Shown: positions 53,068 through 62,802, numbered from the stretch's first letter. The stretch: DNA of 64,000 nucleotides from Methylomonas sp. 11b (GCF_000515215.1 NZ_KI911557.1:4211741-4275740); one strand, 5' to 3'. Translations and numbers: made by a program. The notes: generated by a model from the letters alone, not told the origin.

Positions 53068-54705
53068 ATGATAGAGGACACAATTAAACAAATCGAGGCG
53101 TTGAGAAAGTCTGAATTAGAGAACCCCCCCTTAAAAACCACTTCAGAGAGCTTGCTTCAAAAAATTCAACAATTTGAAGAGGCGCAACTGATTGAAAACT
53201 CTGTCGCGGTTTTCACCGAGCAAACACGCAACACGAGTGAAGATGCCGAAACCAAATTAAAGCATGCTGATGAATCTTACAAAAACGCAGAACAAGCCAG
53301 AATCGCCAGCGTCGCTTTGGTTAAGAAAGTCACCGAAAGTGAAAACACTCTGAAAATAGCATTGGAAAATCTGGATAAGGTCAATAAGGAGTTGGTCCGC
53401 CTTCAGAAGTACCGGGACGAAATAAAGACAAAACTTGATGCCAACCCCGCCGACGCCCAACTCAACAAGGACTTTGAAAATGCCAACACTGAAGTCAATA
53501 AGCAATACGAACTGGTGAACTCAGCCACCACTAATTTGGACGATGCAAAAGCTGCCAAGGAAACAGCCGACAAGGAATTGAAAACCGCCATTGACAATGA
53601 ATTTGACGCTTTGACAGAAGCGAAAAAAGCTAGGGAGGAATTTGAGGCTGCGGCGAACAGGTTTAGCCAATTAAAGGCCGGTATGGAGGCTTTGAATTCG
53701 CGTATCAAATTCGGTTCATTTTCAACGCTTTTTGACAAGATAACCTCACCAGGGGCAATTTCTGGCTTTTATGTCTTGTTATGTGCGGTTGCCTTATTGG
53801 GTCTTTATTTTTTGCTCAAGGGCGACTTTTTGGACAAAATCCAAAATATTGATGTTGCCCGTGGACTGATCACCACGACCATATCCATAGTCAGCGTTGC
53901 AATGGCGATGGTTTTGGTTCTCTATCCAATCACAGGCTCTGACAAGGAGAACCTTTCCTTAAAAGATCGCTTTATGTTGTCAAAGGAAGTACTGACGATG
54001 TTTGTCGGCATTCTTGGCACCATCGTCGGGTTTCATTACGGTTCGGATCATGGCTCCACCGGATCTGTTTCCGAAACTTTCATCGTCAGCCCAAATGAAG
54101 TGCAGGCTGGTAGCCCCGTCACGCTCGTCAGTGTACTAACTCACGGCACCCCACCGTATACTTATGAGGTAAGTTCAGAACCCAATGGCATTGAGAAGAA
54201 AGGGGAGATTCTTGACAACGTCATCAATCTACAGGTGAATGCACCAGCGGACATAAAAGCTGACACCGCCTATAAAATCACCCTAACTGCCAAGGACAGC
54301 AACGATACCGAAATTGCTAAGTTGAAACGCCTTGTCATGGTCAAAAAACCGCCAACGGCTCCGGATGGCGGCGGCAATTCACAGCCCAATGGCCCATCTG
54401 AAATCAACCCGGAATTAAAACTGAAAGTCGAGAGCATAAAACAAGGGGAAAATCTTGAATTGGAGGGAAAGATCGCTCCGGGTGGAACATATCGTATTAA
54501 AACCGACCCTTCCTTGAAGATTGGCACGAATGGGTCTGGTATTACCGCCAACAAAACATCCGCAGACGGGAATATAAACGAATCATTTACCTTACCGGAA
54601 GACATTACCAGCACAAAATACACCATAACTCTTGAACTGCTCGGGACAGACGGAAAAACGGCAATTAAATCAGTGTCCAAGTTGCTTACGGTGACTAATA
54701 AATAA
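53068..54705 (+). CDS. coiled-coil membrane protein with extracytoplasmic Ig-like domains (module B)
   Basis: The 545-residue protein has an N-terminal coiled coil (about residues 1-215). Three membrane helices follow (about 233-250, 264-288, 306-324). The rest, about 220 residues, has beta-sandwich character: VSPNEVQAGSPVTLVSVL and a Pro-rich linker at about 430. With the tail outside the membrane, the coiled coil would be cytoplasmic. It precedes the cytochrome-like gene by about 90 bases. It may anchor or scaffold the module B redox proteins; no family name is known to me. Confidence 0.65.
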   Translation: MIEDTIKQIEALRKSELENPPLKTTSESLLQKIQQFEEAQLIENSVAVFTEQTRNTSEDAETKLKHADESYKNAEQARIASVALVKKVTESENTLKIALENLDKVNKELVRLQKYRDEIKTKLDANPADAQLNKDFENANTEVNKQYELVNSATTNLDDAKAAKETADKELKTAIDNEFDALTEAKKAREEFEAAANRFSQLKAGMEALNSRIKFGSFSTLFDKITSPGAISGFYVLLCAVALLGLYFLLKGDFLDKIQNIDVARGLITTTISIVSVAMAMVLVLYPITGSDKENLSLKDRFMLSKEVLTMFVGILGTIVGFHYGSDHGSTGSVSETFIVSPNEVQAGSPVTLVSVLTHGTPPYTYEVSSEPNGIEKKGEILDNVINLQVNAPADIKADTAYKITLTAKDSNDTEIAKLKRLVMVKKPPTAPDGGGNSQPNGPSEINPELKLKVESIKQGENLELEGKIAPGGTYRIKTDPSLKIGTNGSGITANKTSADGNINESFTLPEDITSTKYTITLELLGTDGKTAIKSVSKLLTVTNK

Positions 54706-54797
54706 CTAAACTTTGAATCTCAGGGTTCAGATTGATGGGCAATGGAGTTCAGGGAACGATATCCCAAAAGTTACTTTCACTTAAGAGGCAGAGGATC

Positions 54798-56282
54798 ATG
54801 AAAAAATTACATTTTTGCGGCAAAATCGTTTTGTTTTTAGCTGTTATCTTGCCATTTGCCACCAACCGAAGCTACGCAGAGGAAGAATGCGCTCCAGATA
54901 AAGCTTGGTTGCATCCCACCTCACCGCCCGACCTTACACTGACACCGAAGTCGCACCCAGAAGGTGACGATTGCCCCTTTTATCAAGCTGCTTGGAACAC
55001 ATTCCTCTACGCGACGAATCCAGATGGTGGACTTCCTGCGTTTGTGTCGAAATTTGATACGATCGAAAGCGCCTTGGGTACGGCCGCGAAGGGTAAGTTT
55101 CCATCACAGAAACTTGGCAAGCTTGCGCTGCTTCCTCGGGGGGATAAGCAACCGGGGCACGCCCAAATTAACGCCGGGGTGGCGCAGGCTGGAGATCTGG
55201 CGGGCATTTTGATTGATCGCGATGGCTATCCAGTTTATTACGCGATTCACATGGATCCCTTTGTGTTCACGAAATTTCTACGCGACAACAATTTAATTAA
55301 TTCAGACCCTAAAGTAGTAAAGTCAGCAGTACAGTCATTCGATAAAAATAAAGGGTTTCCTGCAGGCGCAATAGAACTCAAATCGGCCTGGAAGGTCGTT
55401 CCCGCTGGCTCCAAGCTCGATGAGAAGTATTTCACCGTTGATGCGCAAGTGCCACGCCTGAAAAAGGCTAGCGGTGCTGACCCTGATGTGGTTATCGATA
55501 CGGGTTCACCTCCACTCGACGTAAGAGTAGCATTGGTAGCAATTCACGTCGTGTTTGTGCTTGGCAATCATAGCGAATTTATATGGTCAACCTTCGAACA
55601 TACCGATGAAGACGGAAATCCCGATAGTGCACCAAATGGGCCGATTCCAAACAGTAATCCACCGCCGTTGCAGACCTCTGAAATAAATGCGGATGACCAC
55701 TTTCTCTTCTTCCATCAGCACACAACAGTCGGTGGAGGAAATAAGGCTTCATCCCCCGCAGAGCGAATCGCCTCGTTCGACGAAGCAACCCAAAGATTCA
55801 TAGGAAAGACGGACAAGATACCCTCATCGATTTACAGGCTTTATCCTTTCTCGAAGGTCAATGGCAAAGATGATGCGACTAAAAAGGTGATACCAGCAAA
55901 CAAACTTGATGGTCAAATCGTCGCAGTAAATAAGGGGATGGGAGATCTTTTCAAGACGGAAGTTGCAAACGGTACTGCCGACAAGCGTCGCTATTACCGT
56001 TTGGTAGGAGCCGTCTGGCTTGACAAACCGAGCGAAACATTTAAGCCTAGTAAACCATTTAAGAATGGTCTAACCGAGACGTCGGATGACGGGATAGTCG
56101 CTGGCGAAGACGCCCTCTCTAGTACGGCCATGGAATCCTTTACCCAGAAGAGCGATAAGAACTGCTTTGCCTGTCATGACACTCAGGACATCCCAATTGA
56201 TAAAGACTTCACAATTGGGGGAAAGCTGATCAATGTCAGCCACATTATCTCCAAATACTTAATAGACGCTCCTAAACCGTAG
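54798..56282 (+). CDS. secreted protein with one c-haem site (module B)
   Basis: The 494-residue product has a signal peptide (KIVLFLAVILPFATNRSYA). A large beta-rich domain includes WNTFLYA, GAIELKSAWKVV, and VALVAIHVVF...FIWSTFEHTDEDG. A single c-haem site lies close to its C-terminus (NCFACHDTQ, Cys456-His460). This pattern occurs in a poorly studied family of exported one-haem proteins. It probably carries electrons to or from the LodA-like quinoprotein encoded two genes downstream. The start at 54798 has GAGG six bases upstream. Confidence 0.75.
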   Translation: MKKLHFCGKIVLFLAVILPFATNRSYAEEECAPDKAWLHPTSPPDLTLTPKSHPEGDDCPFYQAAWNTFLYATNPDGGLPAFVSKFDTIESALGTAAKGKFPSQKLGKLALLPRGDKQPGHAQINAGVAQAGDLAGILIDRDGYPVYYAIHMDPFVFTKFLRDNNLINSDPKVVKSAVQSFDKNKGFPAGAIELKSAWKVVPAGSKLDEKYFTVDAQVPRLKKASGADPDVVIDTGSPPLDVRVALVAIHVVFVLGNHSEFIWSTFEHTDEDGNPDSAPNGPIPNSNPPPLQTSEINADDHFLFFHQHTTVGGGNKASSPAERIASFDEATQRFIGKTDKIPSSIYRLYPFSKVNGKDDATKKVIPANKLDGQIVAVNKGMGDLFKTEVANGTADKRRYYRLVGAVWLDKPSETFKPSKPFKNGLTETSDDGIVAGEDALSSTAMESFTQKSDKNCFACHDTQDIPIDKDFTIGGKLINVSHIISKYLIDAPKP

Positions 56283-56304
56283 CCAACTTTCAGAGATTAA
56301 CAAT

Positions 56305-56682
56305 ATGCCTATCACCTACAGCAGAGTAATCGCTTATCTCGATGCAATCGCCGATAAAGGAATCAACAAAACCGAAGACGCACCGCATGACCGCTTCTGG
56401 AAGGATCTGTCTCGAGAACAATTCGTTAACGGCACTGTTCCAAACGTGCATTGCCATGGAGCAGACATCCCGATAATTGATCACGAAAATCCAGCTAATT
56501 CCTCATTCTTCTTAGTGCTGAAAGCCAACGCGGCCTTTTGCAACAAGGCACAGATGCCGAGAGGTGGACCGTGGATTACTGATGAGGGCTACGCAATTAC
56601 TCTGTTGGATGGGTCGCAAGTTTCTGGACAGCAGATTCAGGACGATATTATTGACTGGTTGCTAAACGGATTCCCTGAGTGA
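56305..56682 (+). CDS. small hypothetical protein linked to LodA-like system
   Basis: The 125-residue product resembles small partner proteins of exported haem proteins: DAPHDRFWKDLSREQFVNGTVP, NSSFFLVLKANAAFCNKAQMPRGGPW and a final IIDWLLNGFPE. This fits a monohaem-cytochrome-like fold that has lost its CxxCH; only single Cys residues are left. No signal peptide is seen. It lies 22 bases after the one-haem gene and 55 before the LodA-like gene. Confidence 0.6.
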   Translation: MPITYSRVIAYLDAIADKGINKTEDAPHDRFWKDLSREQFVNGTVPNVHCHGADIPIIDHENPANSSFFLVLKANAAFCNKAQMPRGGPWITDEGYAITLLDGSQVSGQQIQDDIIDWLLNGFPE

Positions 56683-56737
56683 ACAGGAATGCTGATGGCT
56701 GCAACCTAGTGTTAACAATCGAAAGAGGTTTTGATCA

Positions 56738-58312
56738 ATGATCGAATCAATTAAGATTTTCCCGCCAATCGGTATAGCCCGGTTAGGTAAGAGTCCAGAT
56801 AGCTATTTCATCGGTCCAGAGCAGCCGATACCACCGACTATCCCAAACGGAGGCTACCGAGATGCCTTCGGACTCATCAAGCGTCAGGCTGCTCGATTTC
56901 GCCTTTTCGCATTTGACGAAAATAACAAACTTGTTGAAGAAGTCACGCTCGATAATGCACAGAGCATTGAATGGACTGTCAAACTCGCAAATACCAAAGC
57001 TGCTGCGAATCGATTCTTCGGTAAATTCGATAAAGACGATACAGCTCACGGGCTACGCAATGCCGATTTTCAAAATCGCGACCAACTCAAGCTGACACCT
57101 TCACCAGTTTCTGTCAGTGGTAGGAATGAGAACTTCAGCGATCTTGCGGCTTCCAGGCTTGCAGGTTTGGCGAAGGAATTTACAGTTGATCAGCAATTCA
57201 TCGGCCACCACATCCAACTCAGCCTTGGCACTGCGACAACTGACGATATCGGACGATTGCTTATACTCGGCGGTTATGGCGAATCAAAATCACCGACGGG
57301 ATCCTCGCTTCACGAGCCTGGATCCAATTTTGCCAACCATGATGGCTGGTATGATGACGTCTCTGATGGGTTGGTAACCGCCAGAGTAACTCTTCCGGAC
57401 GGATCTCAGCCGGTTGTTGTAAGCGCTTGGGTAGTCGTCGCACCACCGAAATACGCACCAGGCATTCAGCCGATAGTGACACTTTACGATACTTTGCTTC
57501 AGGCGGCCGTGGATCGTAACTTGATGCCAAGTCCGTTTGCTAATCCAGAATTCAAACCCTCGATTGAGAGAGACATCATACCAATCCTTACGCGTGCGGC
57601 CCAAGTGCGTTGGGTTTATTCAGCAGGCCATCAACAATTTCGCCCCCTAGGATTTCACCACACTTTCAATAATATCCCACCTGCTGCAGCGGAAAATGTG
57701 TTCAATAGGCTATCCACGCCTTCAGCCAACCCGGGCGAACCAGGTTCTGGCAACGGCGACATGCCCAAAATGTGGTCGGATGACTATCCAGACGGTTCGA
57801 ACGGCACACTTACTCGAATTCAATATACTATGATGAAGATGTGGACGGAAGGAGAGACTGAGGCGGGGTCTCCGCCATCTCCCGACGACCCCATTACTCC
57901 AGCAGGCCTCACGCGCGCCGCCCTTGAACCCTGTGTCGGAGCCGCATTCTTCCCTGGGATCGAGGTAAGTTGGAAAACCCGCGACTTATTCGCATTTATA
58001 GAGCCATTTCGTCTCGACCCTACCCAAGTGCATCCGGGTGATTTAACCAGTCAGATGTCCCTCCCATGGCAGTCTGACTTCCTCGACTGCGCTGTTGAAT
58101 CTGGTAATGGGCCAGACGATCTTGTTTGGTGGCCAGCACAGCGCCCGGTTGACGTTTTGAAGCCAGGTTCAAATACATATATACCGTGGGCTCGGGTGAG
58201 CGATGTTAACTCGGTAGCGATGTCGGTCGAAGAAATGATTGATGGTTGGAACCATCTAGCCTTTGTAGTTGAAGGGGGTGACGGTCGCTTCGAAGAACTG
58301 CCACGTCCGTGA
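56738..58312 (+). CDS. LodA/GoxA-like cysteine tryptophylquinone protein
   Basis: The 524-residue protein opens with IFPPIGIARLGKSPDSYFIG, the typical LodA start. Family members (L-lysine 6-oxidase, glycine oxidase) use a cofactor made from a Cys and a Trp side chain. Both are seen: Cys399 in EPCVGAAFFPGIEVSW and Trp444 in SLPWQSDFLDC, followed by the conserved DDLVWWPAQRP. No signal peptide, as in known LodA proteins. It is shorter than LodA (about 726 residues), so an active-site or oligomer insert is probably missing. It ends overlapping lodB-like by 4 bases. Substrate unknown. Confidence 0.88.
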   Translation: MIESIKIFPPIGIARLGKSPDSYFIGPEQPIPPTIPNGGYRDAFGLIKRQAARFRLFAFDENNKLVEEVTLDNAQSIEWTVKLANTKAAANRFFGKFDKDDTAHGLRNADFQNRDQLKLTPSPVSVSGRNENFSDLAASRLAGLAKEFTVDQQFIGHHIQLSLGTATTDDIGRLLILGGYGESKSPTGSSLHEPGSNFANHDGWYDDVSDGLVTARVTLPDGSQPVVVSAWVVVAPPKYAPGIQPIVTLYDTLLQAAVDRNLMPSPFANPEFKPSIERDIIPILTRAAQVRWVYSAGHQQFRPLGFHHTFNNIPPAAAENVFNRLSTPSANPGEPGSGNGDMPKMWSDDYPDGSNGTLTRIQYTMMKMWTEGETEAGSPPSPDDPITPAGLTRAALEPCVGAAFFPGIEVSWKTRDLFAFIEPFRLDPTQVHPGDLTSQMSLPWQSDFLDCAVESGNGPDDLVWWPAQRPVDVLKPGSNTYIPWARVSDVNSVAMSVEEMIDGWNHLAFVVEGGDGRFEELPRP

Positions 58313-59403
58313 ATCGATCGCTGATTCGATATGATGCAGCTATCATCGGGGGAGGTCCCGCAGGATGTTTTGCCGCATTACTTCTAGCCCGTGCAGGATG
58401 CTCGGTTGCGGTGTTCGATCATACACGCCCTAACCAAATGCTGATCGGTGAAACCTTACCTCCGGCAGCAACACGTATTTTCGCAGAAGCAGATCTGCTA
58501 GAGTGGTTTCAGAAACAAAGTCACCGTCCTTCACCAGGGATAGTATCAGTTTGGGGCAGTGAAGAACCTTTGGCCACAGATTACCTTTTTTCACCGCACG
58601 GAGATGGTTGGCATATTGATAGATCGCGTTTTAATACGCAATTTCGCGATGTAGCCTCTGAAGCAGGGGCACAGTTCTTTCATGCTACAACGCTAAATAG
58701 CTGGAAACGATCCAAAAATGCAACTGGCTGGGTACTTAGTACGAACACGGGCGGCGAGTTAGTGTGTACTGTGCTGGTCGATGCTTCCGGACGTCATCCT
58801 TCAAAACGATTACCATATCCTTTCCGGATCACGCATGATAGGTTGATAGCAATCGCAGGATTTCTGGAGGTAGGTCCCAATAGTCAAGCCTCATCGGACT
58901 ATACAATGATCGAGGCAGTGCGGGACGGATGGTTTTACTCTGCTCGTCTCCCTGCTTCAAAACTCGTGATAGCGTTCATGACTGATCCTGATATATATGC
59001 GCAGGGAATACAGTGTTCTGCAACCTACTTAGAAGAACTGATAGTAGAGACAAACTTAACAAAAAATCGTGTAAGTTTGTTTCCTGCACGAAGAAGAGCG
59101 TTCTCTGCCCTGTCAATGCAAAGAATGGTATCGGCGCAGCCAAACTGGATCGCCATTGGCGACGCAGTCCAAAGCTATGACCCGCTTACCGGACTCGGAT
59201 TGGTGAATGCTATGAATTCGGCGAAAAACGCCGCCCCAGTTATTTTAGAAATGCTAGCAGGTCATCAGAGTGCTGGAGAGCTATATCAAAACTTACAGCG
59301 CCAGACTTTCTCAAAGTATCTCGAAAATCGGACACACTATTACTCTCTCGAACGTCGCTGGCCACAATCTAAGTTTTGGCAGCGTCGCAGCCAGTCCTTG
59401 TGA
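58309..59403 (+). CDS. LodB-like FAD-dependent maturase
   Basis: The 364-residue flavoprotein has a Rossmann motif at its start (YDAAIIGGGPAGCFAALLLA). The middle has GWHIDRSRFNTQF. The second FAD contact is in IAIGDAVQSYDPLTGLGLVNAMNSA. This is the tryptophan-halogenase-like family that LodB belongs to, and LodB is needed to form the tryptophylquinone in LodA. The ATGA-type overlap with the LodA-like gene supports that role. A 494-base space without a supported gene (59404-59897) follows. Confidence 0.87.
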   Translation: MNRSLIRYDAAIIGGGPAGCFAALLLARAGCSVAVFDHTRPNQMLIGETLPPAATRIFAEADLLEWFQKQSHRPSPGIVSVWGSEEPLATDYLFSPHGDGWHIDRSRFNTQFRDVASEAGAQFFHATTLNSWKRSKNATGWVLSTNTGGELVCTVLVDASGRHPSKRLPYPFRITHDRLIAIAGFLEVGPNSQASSDYTMIEAVRDGWFYSARLPASKLVIAFMTDPDIYAQGIQCSATYLEELIVETNLTKNRVSLFPARRRAFSALSMQRMVSAQPNWIAIGDAVQSYDPLTGLGLVNAMNSAKNAAPVILEMLAGHQSAGELYQNLQRQTFSKYLENRTHYYSLERRWPQSKFWQRRSQSL

Positions 59404-59646
59404 TGTCTACTTATAAAAATTGCTGTGCTAATACATCTCTTCGCGCCCCATATTTTACCAATATGGCTGCCATTGTGGAGCCAGAGTTCATGCATCAAGT
59501 CTTCTTCAAGTAGCTATTAGTCTGTAATTATCAACAAAAATCGGACACCTATTCAAGCAGCGTTTCTATAAGAATCTCATTCAAATTCGATGGAGGATTG
59601 ATAGCTCATTGTGGAAGGCATTTTCATCAATATTTTTCTTACTTAC

Positions 59647-59669
59647 GTACTGGTACAAAAGTACTGGAT
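59647..59669 (-). repeat. short palindromic motif, right copy flanking the module B operon
   Basis: Inverted copy of the sequence at 52761-52783, differing at one position. Core palindrome AGTACTTTTGTAC. Both copies lie in gene-free spaces 300-250 bases outside the operon ends. Confidence 0.5.
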
Positions 59670-59897
59670 ATCAAACACAAATTATAATGATACGATTGTC
59701 GCTCAAGAGTTAGCCATTTTAGTTACTGAGATAACGATGTGTTTTTGGGTCGCTAGCGAATCCGATCCGTTAACAATAAACTGGTATATGGGTTAATTAC
59801 CATATGATTTTTGACGATTTATTTTTCCTGGTATTGGCTGTTATCTTAAAGTCGATAAGGTATGGTTTAGTTCTGTGTTTTTCAGAAAATATCTTTT

Positions 59898-60479
59898 ATG
59901 AGGTTATCATCATTTAATTCACAGCTCGTTTCTCTGAAGCTGACGGGTGGTCAAGAGGCCGGGATTCCGGCTATCTTGACGGTCGAACGGCAATGCCGCG
60001 CACACTGGTGTTGGGCTGCAGTGGCATTAAGCGTGGGAAAACATTTCGGTGTGACCGATTATCAAACGCAGGAAGATCTGGTTTTCAATTACTTTAATTT
60101 TACTGTGGAAGAGAAGCTCTCCAACAGTGCGGCATGTGATTCTAATGACAACCAGCATGGTGACCATACGAGTTTAATAATTCCACTCAGTAGTGTCGGA
60201 TTTCCGAATGCGGCTAGCAAAGAAGCCCCACTCCAGGAGGAAGAATTGGTCCATGAGTTGTCCAATGGCCGTCCAGTTTGTGCTTTTATTGAATGGTCAA
60301 ATGGCACAGGCTATCATGCGATAGCTATTGTTGGCATTGAGGCGATGAGAGACCAGGATGGCAATAGGAGATATATCATTGGTGATCCACTGCATAACAC
60401 TCAGCGGTCAAGTTACAATCAGTTATGTGACAGTTATTATAATAATGGACAATGGAAAGTCACTTTCACATTATCCTGA
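59898..60479 (+). CDS. papain-like cysteine peptidase (WCWAA type) of module B
   Basis: The 193-residue product has the same signature as the module A peptidase: Cys38 in CRAHWCWAAVALSVGKHFG, His140 in GTGYHAIAIVG and Asp163 in IIGDPLHN. The Gln of the oxyanion hole is replaced or shifted (VERQCRAH). The sequences are otherwise divergent, so the two are old paralogues. No signal peptide. It is 21 bases before the unknown 190-residue gene and may process the LodA-like or lipoprotein partner. Confidence 0.85.
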   Translation: MRLSSFNSQLVSLKLTGGQEAGIPAILTVERQCRAHWCWAAVALSVGKHFGVTDYQTQEDLVFNYFNFTVEEKLSNSAACDSNDNQHGDHTSLIIPLSSVGFPNAASKEAPLQEEELVHELSNGRPVCAFIEWSNGTGYHAIAIVGIEAMRDQDGNRRYIIGDPLHNTQRSSYNQLCDSYYNNGQWKVTFTLS

Positions 60480-60500
60480 GCATAAAATCTGTCGATAAAT

Positions 60501-61073
60501 ATGTTCTCATATTCTAGCCATCCGCCAAATTTGGTAACGGATTTGATTCTGAAAATCAGTCATGCTCTGAGTTGTATTGCATATAGTAAAGAACATGCCG
60601 GAATATTTCCTAGCGATATGAATGAGTCGAAGGCTGACTGTGAAATAATTGGCCCATTCCCTTTGCTTCATGTCATTTATGAAAAAATACTCAACAATGC
60701 CAGCCCTAAGCTGGCTACAGTGCAATTCGGATGGAGAATGCTGGTTATGCTGGATGACCAACCCGTCGCGTTAATAGATTGTGATATAAAAAAGGGAGCT
60801 ACACGTCCCCCCTTCATTCACTCAGGCGATGCCGCACTATCCTTACATGATGCGCTTGCCTACCTCCAGGTGTTGGGAAAAAAACGCAAATGGATAGCTG
60901 GCTTGCATCAAATCAAAATTATTGATTTGCCTGATTGTGCAAAATCGTGTTTATGGATATCGCACACCGCAAAAGGATTTTTATCATTCTCAAATGCCAC
61001 AGCGAATGAAAATGTCATGGCCTTGCAAACTTGGAGCGAGTTTGTCGCTTCAGCTTACCCGGTGCATCCTTAA
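60501..61073 (+). CDS. unknown protein following the module B peptidase
   Basis: The 190-residue protein is soluble. It has FGWRMLVMLDDQPVALIDCD in the middle, then HQIKIIDLPDCAKSCLWISH and a final LQTWSEFVASAYP. Block order matches the 215-residue module A protein, which has an extra membrane helix. The pairing of peptidase and this protein in both modules suggests that they act together. No catalytic motif is visible. Confidence 0.65.
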   Translation: MFSYSSHPPNLVTDLILKISHALSCIAYSKEHAGIFPSDMNESKADCEIIGPFPLLHVIYEKILNNASPKLATVQFGWRMLVMLDDQPVALIDCDIKKGATRPPFIHSGDAALSLHDALAYLQVLGKKRKWIAGLHQIKIIDLPDCAKSCLWISHTAKGFLSFSNATANENVMALQTWSEFVASAYPVHP

Positions 61074-61113
61074 TAATCAGTTGGCGAATTTTACCTGTCA
61101 TAATGGAGTTGTC

Positions 61114-62652
61114 ATGTTTTTTTATAACGCTTTGATTAGATGGTTTTTTCTAGCTCTTGTGGCATCAATAATGTTGGCTTGTACAACTGATCTAAAGGTA
61201 AGCCCAATGGAGTATTCAAAAACACCTTTGGAAGGTATTGATTATGCTTTACCTTTTGCGCAGTTTGATATTGCTATCAGCACTCGACTTAAAAAATGTG
61301 CAACGGAATCAGGCTGGCCCGATTTACAGACCACTGTCACGGCATCGGCAAGATATGAAAATGACCCATCTAAGCACTTTCTGATTGACTATAGCAGCCT
61401 TTCAAGCTGGATGAAAACTTCTGACTTCCAGATTAAGAAATATGACAATAGTCAGATGCTGAAATCCATTGGAGTTATCTCAGAAGACAAAACAGGAAAA
61501 GTCATCGTGAATACCGTGGGCGGTTTGATAAACCTCGCCCATGCCGCAGTAATTGCTGGCGCTGGCGCTGGGGGTGAGAAAATAGATAATCTATGTAGCG
61601 CAGATGCAAGGAAATATTTATTAGATTACGACACCCAAAAAGCAAGTTTAGAAAAAACGACGGACAGGCTTGATACCGAGACAAAGCACCTTAAAGCAAT
61701 AATTGATGTCATCCCATCGCTCGGTAAAGAAGTAATCCCAGAAATACAAAAGAAAATATTCTTTCATTCCGAGCAGTTGGCTTTGTTGCAAGTGCAACTC
61801 GGCAACCAATCAAAAGAGCTAACCGCAACAATAGAAAAGATCACCAGCCCTGTGGTAAAGCTCAGTTGGCCTGATTCTGGCGATGAATTAGAAAAAAAAG
61901 ACATTATTTCTACACCAGAAAAGGAAAAAATAAACGATTGGCTTCTTGATAAGATCTTTGATAAAACCAAAACTGCTAACAAGATAGATCCAAATGTCAA
62001 AAAAACTCACTCTGTTTTCATACCGATTGTCGACACCAAATTGGTTTCGGTCAGTGAAAACACGCAAGCACCAAGTAATAAATTAAAATCAACAAATGGA
62101 ATTGTTTATCGGATTCCAGTTAAAGGGAAGTTAATGGTTTCCGTTTGCAAAAATTTTGAACATGCACCTGGCACATTGGCCCCTAAATGTAAGGCCATGG
62201 ATGATCAAGAAATTACTAGTGCATCAATTCCTCAACTAGGGCAGACATTCGTATTGCCCTTTCATAATGGTATTTTCCAGAACAACCTTTTGAATGCCGA
62301 ATTTGCCATCGATGGCACTTTAAGCTCATTCCAATATACGGAAAAGTCCAGCCGGGCGGAAGTAGCCAGTGACACATTCAACCAAGTTGCCTCAACTATC
62401 CTGCAAGGCACTAAGGATATAGCCCCGCTGGTGAGCAAACCTAAGCTTTCTAAAGCTGAAGAAATCAAAGCGTCCACTGCCGAGCTTCAAGCCCAAGCGG
62501 ATTATGAGAAAGCAAAATTAGCGCTACAACCATCCTCCGACCAAGACAAGCAACTGGCTATTCTGGCTTCCGAGACGGCACTATTAGATGCGCAGCGTAA
62601 ACGAATTGAAGCAGAACAAGCATTGTCAAAAGCCAAAGAGCAAACACCATAG
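61114..62652 (+). CDS. lipoprotein of module B (paralogue of the one at 45619)
   Basis: The 512-residue product has a membrane helix ending in the lipobox MLAC (Cys23) and no charged Lol-avoidance Asp at +2 (TTD follows), so an outer-membrane location is likely. A beta region (about 45-125), an Ala/Gly-rich helix (HAAVIAGAGAGGEK) and a coiled coil (about 180-260) are followed by another beta region and a final helix with ALLDAQRKRIEAEQ. I chose the ATG at 61114, preceded by GGAG; a longer frame starting in the previous gene is not supported. It is longer than the module A lipoprotein mainly by the central coiled coil. Confidence 0.72.
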   Translation: MFFYNALIRWFFLALVASIMLACTTDLKVSPMEYSKTPLEGIDYALPFAQFDIAISTRLKKCATESGWPDLQTTVTASARYENDPSKHFLIDYSSLSSWMKTSDFQIKKYDNSQMLKSIGVISEDKTGKVIVNTVGGLINLAHAAVIAGAGAGGEKIDNLCSADARKYLLDYDTQKASLEKTTDRLDTETKHLKAIIDVIPSLGKEVIPEIQKKIFFHSEQLALLQVQLGNQSKELTATIEKITSPVVKLSWPDSGDELEKKDIISTPEKEKINDWLLDKIFDKTKTANKIDPNVKKTHSVFIPIVDTKLVSVSENTQAPSNKLKSTNGIVYRIPVKGKLMVSVCKNFEHAPGTLAPKCKAMDDQEITSASIPQLGQTFVLPFHNGIFQNNLLNAEFAIDGTLSSFQYTEKSSRAEVASDTFNQVASTILQGTKDIAPLVSKPKLSKAEEIKASTAELQAQADYEKAKLALQPSSDQDKQLAILASETALLDAQRKRIEAEQALSKAKEQTP

Positions 62653-62802
62653 CCGTAATATAGCTGGGGATTTAGATGACTATTGAAGGAAGCACTGAAC
62701 CATTCCTGGTTGGCTGTTTAAGTTCAAAATTGGAAAGAATTTCTGATGTCTTCTTGCTGTTGATAAGCTGCCATTATGATTTATCGGCCGAGTGGCTCCT
62801 CA

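Noticed and set aside
59611..59796. Plus-strand ORF of 61 aa in the gap after lodB-like
   Set aside because: It runs through the palindromic motif at 59647, has a non-ATG start and no family resemblance.
60922..61113. Upstream extension of the module B lipoprotein
   Set aside because: It overlaps the preceding gene in another frame, would bury the lipobox about 85 residues inside, and the ATG at 61114 has a ribosome binding site.
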